From Hymenobacter lapidiphilus (GTDB lineage: Bacteria; Bacteroidota; Bacteroidia; Cytophagales; Hymenobacteraceae), in NCBI RefSeq assembly GCF_013377885.1, contig NZ_JABKAU010000021.1, positions 1 through 64,000 on the forward strand: DNA of 64,000 nt. The letters run 5' to 3'. Under the pieces are notes generated by a model. That model saw only the letters and a list, made by a program, of their open reading frames with translations. It searched no databases and had not been told where the DNA came from. The translations under genes and the position numbers were made by a program. This document shows, one piece after another, positions 59,663-64,000 of this stretch (its first letter is position 1; each line of letters opens with the position of its first letter).

Positions 59663-61255
59663 TTAGTGCGCATACGGGCCCCAGTCTTCCTCGAAATACC
59701 GGACAAGCGCCTGGTTATTGAGCTGGTTGATTTCGGTGGGCACCTCGCTCATGTCGGGCGGGAAGAAGCGCATGTCGCGGATGGTGGCGGGCGTAACGTA
59801 GCGCAGGCCGGGGGGCAGCGGGCCGGCGTCGGGGCGCCAGTGGCTGTTGCGGCCTGCCAATATGAAGCCCCACTCGCCAAACGAGGGCACGTAAGCATGG
59901 TAGGGCAGGGTGGTGAAACCGGCGGCTTCCAGCGTGTGGGCCACGCACCAGAACGAGCGGCGGGCCACGTAGGGCGAAGTGCTCTGCACCACGGCCCAGC
60001 CGCCGGGGGCCAGCCGCTGCTCCAGGGCCCGGTAAAATGCCGCCGAGTAAAGCTTGCCGATGGAGTAGTTGCCGGGGTCGGGGAAATCGACGATGATGCA
60101 GTCGTAGCGGCTGGTATCCTGCCGAATCCACTGGTAGGCGTCGGCGTTGGTTACGCGCACTTTGGGGTTGAGTAGGGCGCGCTGGTTGAGTTCGAGCAGC
60201 ATCTGGTTTTGCTGGAACAAGCGGGTCATGCCCGGGTCAAGGTCCACGAGGTCGATGTGTTCCAGCTGCGGGTATTTGAGTAGTTCGCGCACGGCCAGCC
60301 CGTCGCCGCCGCCCAGCACCAGCACCCGGCGGGCCTTGGGTAGCGCCTGCATGGCGGGGTGCACCAAGGCTTCGTGGTAGCGGTACTCATCGGCCGAGCT
60401 GAACTGCAGGTTGCCGTTGAGAAACAGGCGCAGCTCGCGCTGGTTTTTGGTGAGCACCAGCCGCTGGTAGGGCGTGGTTTTGGTATAAATCACCTGATCC
60501 TGAAACGCCAGCCCTTCGGTGTAGGCCTGCAGTTGCCCGGCGTAGCCAAACGTTACGGCCAGGGCCAGCAGCGAGGCCGCCAGCGCCCCACCGAGGCTGC
60601 GCCGAAAGGGGCGTGTTTCGGGAAAGCGGTACAGCGCAATGCCGGCCACCACCACGTTCAGGGCCCCGCATAGCAGCGACGTGCGGATGAGCCCCAGCTG
60701 CGGTACCAGCACCAGCGGAAACACCAGCGAAGCCAGCAGCGCCCCGATATAATCGAAGGTGAACACCCGCGAAACCAAGTCCTTGAACTCGAAGCGGTTT
60801 TCCAGAATCCGCATCAGCAGCGGAATTTCCAGCCCCACCAGAATGCCCGTTAGGCCCACCAGCGAGTACAGAATCAGGCGGAAAGAGCTGACGTGTTCGA
60901 ACAACAGAAACAGCAGCGGAGCCGAAAAACCGCCCACCAGCCCCACCAGAATCTCCAGCTGAATAAACCAGCGCAGCAGCGAGCCGCCCAAATAGCGCGA
61001 CAGCCACGAGCCGATGCCCATCGCAAACAGATAGGCCCCGATGATGGTGGAAAACTGCAGCACCGAGTCGCCGAGCAGGTAGGAGGCTAGCGTGCCCGCA
61101 ATCAACTCGTAAATCAGCCCGCAGGTGGCAATAACGAACACCGAGCCCAGCAGCAGCGTGGGGCGGTAGTCGAGCGGGGCGGCAGGTAGGGCAGCGGCAG
61201 CCGATGGGGAACCGGATGCCTTCCGCCGCACCCGCCGCACGGGTACTTTATCCAT
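59663..61255 (-). CDS. Membrane-anchored spermidine synthase-like aminopropyltransferase
   Basis: A 530-residue protein with about seven N-terminal membrane helices (residues ~34-245) fused to a spermine/spermidine synthase domain (~250-525). Markers: YQRLVLTKN, LFLNGNLQFSSADEYRYHEAL, SAM-type binding loop VLVLGGGDGL (312-321), DLDPGMTRLF, NADAYQWI, DFPDPGNYSIG (with Asp390 and Asp393, the amine-site acids), and a C-terminal substrate segment. The enzyme transfers an aminopropyl group from decarboxylated S-adenosylmethionine. Membrane anchoring suggests an unusual acceptor. It overlaps the DUF350 gene by eight bases. Confidence 0.9.
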   Translation of the reverse strand: MDKVPVRRVRRKASGSPSAAAALPAAPLDYRPTLLLGSVFVIATCGLIYELIAGTLASYLLGDSVLQFSTIIGAYLFAMGIGSWLSRYLGGSLLRWFIQLEILVGLVGGFSAPLLFLLFEHVSSFRLILYSLVGLTGILVGLEIPLLMRILENRFEFKDLVSRVFTFDYIGALLASLVFPLVLVPQLGLIRTSLLCGALNVVVAGIALYRFPETRPFRRSLGGALAASLLALAVTFGYAGQLQAYTEGLAFQDQVIYTKTTPYQRLVLTKNQRELRLFLNGNLQFSSADEYRYHEALVHPAMQALPKARRVLVLGGGDGLAVRELLKYPQLEHIDLVDLDPGMTRLFQQNQMLLELNQRALLNPKVRVTNADAYQWIRQDTSRYDCIIVDFPDPGNYSIGKLYSAAFYRALEQRLAPGGWAVVQSTSPYVARRSFWCVAHTLEAAGFTTLPYHAYVPSFGEWGFILAGRNSHWRPDAGPLPPGLRYVTPATIRDMRFFPPDMSEVPTEINQLNNQALVRYFEEDWGPYAH

Positions 61256-61463
61256 GAATGGCCGAACTGATAATCAGGGCCACGGCAATCATAAAGGCTG
61301 CCGCCATAATGGCCAGAGCCATGTTGTGCTCCTCGATAATTTCCTTCCAGAGCGTGCCTGGCGTGAGCTTGTCGATGACAAAGAAGCTGAGCATCAGAAT
61401 ACTAATGCCTATCACCGAGTACAGCACCGACGCGATGATGAGCTTGAAGTTGAGGTATTCCAT
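61248..61463 (-). CDS. DUF350 small membrane protein
   Basis: A 71-residue protein with two membrane helices (KLIIASVLYSVIGISILML and ALAIMAAAFMIAVALIISS), joined by a Lys/Glu-rich turn, matching half of the DUF350 (YjfL-like) family. Its function is unknown; the family is found in gene clusters with DUF4178 and polyamine-related enzymes. It overlaps the aminopropyltransferase gene by eight bases, indicating translational coupling. Confidence 0.88.
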   Translation of the reverse strand: MEYLNFKLIIASVLYSVIGISILMLSFFVIDKLTPGTLWKEIIEEHNMALAIMAAAFMIAVALIISSAIHG

Positions 61464-61467
61464 TTTT

Positions 61468-61617
61468 GGAGGAGCTAGGAGTTAGAAGCCAGAAGCTAGA
61501 ATCGGGAGGGCAAGTATGGAGTGGCAGAAGTGATGGACGGGAAGACAAGCAAGGCGCGAGGGGTGGCGAGACAGCACGAACGACTTCTAGCTTCTGGCTT
61601 CTAACTCCTACCTCCTC
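61468..61617. repeat. Inverted repeat between the 63-aa gene and DUF350
   Basis: Arms 61468-61503 and about 61585-61617 share GGAGTTAGAAGCCAGAAGCTAGAA and its complement around an 80-base loop. It fills nearly the whole gap between the two genes of the operon. The core resembles GAGTCAGAAGCGAGAA at about 4269, just ahead of the 4294 repeat. Confidence 0.8.
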
Positions 61618-61624
61618 AAGAGAA

Positions 61625-61816
61625 TCATTTATGAAAGTACATGACCCGGCCGCGGGAGCCGCCGGTTCTGGCGGTGCCGTTGCGGTTGGGCTCGGCCTCG
61701 TTGTCGTCGCCGAGCAGGCGGTGGCCCGAGAGGCTGGCCCACATGAAGACGCTGTACACCAGCACGGCAAACAGGGCGTAAAAACGGATTTTCCAGAGGG
61801 AGCGGAACCAGTCCAT
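61625..61816 (-). CDS. 63-residue single-helix membrane protein
   Basis: A 63-residue protein with one membrane segment (KIRFYALFAVLVYSVFMWASL, residues about 9-29) and a charged Gly/Arg/Asn-rich C-terminal tail. It lies 21 bases after the DUF4178 stop on the same strand and is separated from DUF350 by a palindromic repeat. Function unknown; the operon position suggests a small accessory component of the membrane complex. Confidence 0.65.
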   Translation of the reverse strand: MDWFRSLWKIRFYALFAVLVYSVFMWASLSGHRLLGDDNEAEPNRNGTARTGGSRGRVMYFHK

Positions 61817-61837
61817 GCGGCGGTGGGAGAAGGTGTA

Positions 61838-63166
61838 TTAGGAGGGGCCGAAGTCGGAGTTCTGCCAGCGGGTGTGTTCGTGCGATGCCCGGCGGAGGTA
61901 TATGTAACCGGGATACAGCAGCAGCAGCAACAGCGTCAGCACGGCATTGGAGCCGGCTGTGGCGCGGGCCTGCACCGTAGCCCGGAACGCTACCTGCTCG
62001 GCTTTGCCGGGCTCGGCGAGCGGGTAAAAGTTGAGGTGATACTGGCCGGCCGGAACTTCGTTGAGCAAGGTGGCGGCCTCCTGCTTGCCTTCCTGCCAGC
62101 TTTCACCGTCTTCCACGCCCGAGTAATGCTCCAGGTTGGTGCTGGCCGCAAATTGCTGGCCGGTTTGCTCGTTCACCAGCGCGTAGGGGATTTCCACCCA
62201 GCTATTGTTCAGGCCGGCCCACAAATCCACGGTAAGCGCGCCGGTGCCGGGCACCGTGAACGAGGGCGACACCAGCATCGGCCGCTCAGTGGCCGGCGGC
62301 AGGAACGAGGAGCCTGAGTCGGCTATACCAGATGATGGCCCGGCGACGGAGCTGATGAACTCCTGTTTGAATACAGTTTCATTGCCCCACTTCATCAGAA
62401 ACAAGTGAGTGAGTACCACTACCAAGGCCATTACCAGCGAAAACGTGCGCAGTTGGTCCCAGCTTCCGTGAGCCGGTGCCGGTTGCGCCGCCCCCACGCC
62501 GCTGCGGTAGGGGAGTTGCGCCAGAGGTACCCCGAAGGCTTCGGCTACCTCGCGGGGCTCCAGGTGTCGGGCCCGAAACCAAGAGCCTTTCTTGCGGCCA
62601 ACCCGCTCGCGTACCAGCATGTGGGGCGGGCTGATGTATTCTGAAATATTCAGGCTTTCGTCGGCCAGCACGTTCCAGTCGAACTCGCCCTCGGCGTACA
62701 GCACCCGGGGTGAATAGCGGTTGTAGAGGTGAAAATCCTGCTCGGTGGTGGCAAGCACACCCTGCGAGTTGGGCCTGAATTGCTCGTCGGTAGGCTCAAT
62801 CAGCAGCCAGTGGCCCTGGAACACGGCCAGTTGGCGGGCGGATCCGGTAGTTTCGTGGCGGAGCTGAAATTCCTCCCAGCGGTAGTCAGGCCCTTTGGCT
62901 TCACAACGCCATTGATAGCCCGTAATGCGGTAGGTTTCGCCATCCAGCTGGCCGGAGCTGCCCAGCGCCAGCGGCCGGTTATAGGTTGGTTGGTCTTGGA
63001 AGCGGCGCAGCTGCTTGGCCGCCTGGGTTCCGGGTTGCTCAAAGAAAGTGCGGCACTCGGGGCAGCCAAAAAAGTTGCTCTGCTGGGTATCGAAGTAGCG
63101 TACCTCGTGGCTGCAGTGGGGGCAGCGCACGGCGGCAGGGGCAAAGGTGGTAGCGGCCTCGTTCAT
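61838..63166 (-). CDS. DUF4178 protein with N-terminal zinc ribbon and membrane tail
   Basis: A 442-residue protein. N-terminal zinc ribbon with Cys15-x2-Cys18 and Cys35-x2-Cys38. DUF4178-like beta region follows (about 75-215), including GYQWRCEAKGPDYRWEEFQL and EGEFDWNVLADESLNISEY. A membrane helix lies at about 240-257 and a second near the C-terminus (LLLLLLYPGYIYLR), with an extracytoplasmic domain between. Its ATG overlaps the stop of the upstream SpeD-like gene by four bases (ATGA), so the two are translationally coupled. DUF4178 has no known enzymatic role; links to polyamine-type genes recur. Confidence 0.85.
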   Translation of the reverse strand: MNEAATTFAPAAVRCPHCSHEVRYFDTQQSNFFGCPECRTFFEQPGTQAAKQLRRFQDQPTYNRPLALGSSGQLDGETYRITGYQWRCEAKGPDYRWEEFQLRHETTGSARQLAVFQGHWLLIEPTDEQFRPNSQGVLATTEQDFHLYNRYSPRVLYAEGEFDWNVLADESLNISEYISPPHMLVRERVGRKKGSWFRARHLEPREVAEAFGVPLAQLPYRSGVGAAQPAPAHGSWDQLRTFSLVMALVVVLTHLFLMKWGNETVFKQEFISSVAGPSSGIADSGSSFLPPATERPMLVSPSFTVPGTGALTVDLWAGLNNSWVEIPYALVNEQTGQQFAASTNLEHYSGVEDGESWQEGKQEAATLLNEVPAGQYHLNFYPLAEPGKAEQVAFRATVQARATAGSNAVLTLLLLLLYPGYIYLRRASHEHTRWQNSDFGPS

Positions 63167-63516
63167 CGGCGTACCTCAGTTTTTTGCTGCTCGGTGGCCC
63201 CAAAAAAAGCCAGGGTAGCGGCGTACAGCGCCTGGGCCCGGTCGGCATTATCGCGCCGGAAATTGCTCAGGAACACATCGAAGGTAGCCAGGCCGTGCTC
63301 GGGCCAGGTATGAATGCTCAGGTGCGACTCGGTGAGGGCCACCACAGCCGTGAAGCCGCCTTCCTCGAAGCCGTGGTAGGCCGCGCCTACTGCCGTGAGG
63401 CCCTGCGCGGCAACCTGGGCCTCGAAGAACGTTCGGCAGGCTTCCATATCCCGTAGGGCAGCTTCGGGAGCCGTAAACGTAGCCAGAATGTGAAGCCCGG
63501 GGGCGTAAGAATCCAT
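63163..63516 (-). CDS. S-adenosylmethionine decarboxylase-like (SpeD/SpeH) protein, catalytic Cys replaced
   Basis: A 117-residue proenzyme of the bacterial small-subunit type. Self-cleavage Ser64 is present in LTESHLSIHTWPE, with His69 and the following Glu. The position equivalent to the catalytic Cys (DVFTCG in family members) reads DVFLSNF, giving Ser84 instead of Cys. A normal product would be decarboxylated SAM for aminopropyl transfer. The start is ATG 63516; a longer frame from a TTG at 63522 adds two residues. First gene of the operon; a near-consensus -7 box (TATCTTTC) lies at 63561. Confidence 0.85.
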   Translation of the reverse strand: MDSYAPGLHILATFTAPEAALRDMEACRTFFEAQVAAQGLTAVGAAYHGFEEGGFTAVVALTESHLSIHTWPEHGLATFDVFLSNFRRDNADRAQALYAATLAFFGATEQQKTEVRR

Positions 63517-63560
63517 CAGCAAGATGTAGCCATCCGACCTAAACTACCAGATCGAAGCCG

Positions 63561-63568
63561 GAAAGATA
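63561..63568 (-). promoter_or_regulatory. Candidate -7 element (TATCTTTC) of the polyamine-type operon
   Basis: Seven of eight matches to TAnnTTTG on the minus strand, 44 bases before the SpeD-like ATG. Weak support. Confidence 0.3.
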
Positions 63569-63605
63569 GCAAAATGCTGAAATGGTAAACTCGTCGGCTA
63601 TTTCT

Positions 63606-64000
63606 TTACTTGGCCGGTGGGGCCAGGGCCTGAATCCAGCTGCGAATGGCATCGAGGGCGGCCGTGGAGACTGCCGGAGACTGCCGGCCGTCGATAAGTG
63701 GCCACTCATTGGCCGGACCCTGAAACAGGTGGTTTACGCCAGCCAGCTGGCGGCTTTCGACTAGTTTGGTGCCCTTCAGGCCCTTCGTCAGCAGGCTGAG
63801 ATTAACGTCGGGGCTAAGCAGCAAATCGTCGGTGCCGTGCAGCAGTAGCACCGGACACTGCACCGCGGCCAACTCCTGCTGAGGATAAAAGCGCAGGTAC
63901 GACCGGGTCCAGGGCGTAGTGAGGCGGTCGGCTACCGTAGCGTAGGCCGAATCGGGCTGGTTGGGCCGTTGCGTCCGTAGTGCCTGTAGCAGCAGGTCGC
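63606..64000 (-). CDS. Alpha/beta hydrolase, C-terminal part (cut by window edge)
   Basis: The minus-strand frame runs off the right edge. Its visible part reads RSYLRFYPQQELAAVQCPVL and onward with LLHGTDDLLLS, VNHLF (probable catalytic His) and a helical C-terminus. The 'P-V-L-x-x-H-G-x-x-D' strand fits the acid-bearing end of an alpha/beta hydrolase. The nucleophile is outside the window. It lies upstream of and co-directional with the SpeD-like gene; the ~90-base gap is AT-rich enough for a separate promoter. Confidence 0.7.
   Translation of the reverse strand, partial: DLLLQALRTQRPNQPDSAYATVADRLTTPWTRSYLRFYPQQELAAVQCPVLLLHGTDDLLLSPDVNLSLLTKGLKGTKLVESRQLAGVNHLFQGPANEWPLIDGRQSPAVSTAALDAIRSWIQALAPPAK

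Noticed and set aside
4294-61617. CRISPR array
   Set aside because: Repeats are single long palindromes with no regular repeat-spacer pattern and no cas genes nearby.
1-64000. tRNA, rRNA or known riboswitch
   Set aside because: I saw no tRNA-like cloverleaf, rRNA segment or familiar riboswitch motif by eye; a tRNAscan or Rfam search would be needed to exclude small RNAs.

Overview
The window looks like chromosome from a GC-rich Bacteroidota of the order Cytophagales, most like Hymenobacter. The evidence is two proteins ending in type IX secretion (T9SS) sorting domains, two CarboxypepD-plug TonB receptors (one paired with a DUF4249 lipoprotein), many SPII lipoproteins, Bacteroidota-type promoters (TTG, then TAnnTTTG), and many DUF families typical of this group. 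I see no rRNA, tRNA, CRISPR array, integrase or transposase. This is mostly ordinary chromosome, densely seeded with long palindromic repeats.

Layout. 0-6 kb: a membrane-anchored AraC regulator, secreted proteins (YceI among them), two tandem small paralogues and gamma-glutamyltransferase. 6-10 kb: glycogen branching enzyme, then an opposing YdeI-like protein coupled to a half-length glycosyltransferase. 10-17.5 kb: a T9SS-exported metalloprotease, an alpha/beta hydrolase, another T9SS protein, a rhomboid protease and a membrane protein sharing an N-terminal module with it. 17.7-27.8 kb: two disordered small proteins, a serine hydrolase and VanX-like dipeptidase, dinB, a DMT exporter, rarA, sppA and a purine nucleoside phosphorylase. 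27.9-32.7 kb: a probable metal (zinc) uptake locus with a Fur/Zur regulator, a His/Cys-rich small protein, a TonB receptor and a lipoprotein. 32.9-39.3 kb: a DUF4249/TonB pair, thioredoxin, an HNH protein and a DUF6687-like protein. 39.4-46.8 kb: sbcC, nhaA and sbcD. 46.9-56.6 kb: an AT-rich orphan, a persulfide dioxygenase-rhodanese, a Spy-like protein, an amino acid permease, a response regulator and a ricin-PD40-OmpA protein.

56.7-63.5 kb is the most interesting region. Seven co-directional genes read, in transcription order: speD-like, DUF4178/zinc ribbon, a 63-aa membrane protein, DUF350, a membrane spermidine synthase, a Tat-exported FAD amine-oxidase-like protein, and a polytopic membrane protein with four candidate metal-binding histidines. 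The SpeD-like protein keeps the self-cleaving serine but has Ser where the family's catalytic Cys sits. I read this as a membrane-associated aminopropyl-transfer/oxidation system rather than ordinary spermidine synthesis. Two large hairpin repeats divide it into three blocks.

Palindromic repeats: at least four families occupy the gaps between genes. They include near-perfect 40-46 bp inverted repeats at gene ends, several of which contain stop codons of the flanking genes. One 221-bp gap between divergent genes (DMT transporter and rarA) is a single nested palindrome.
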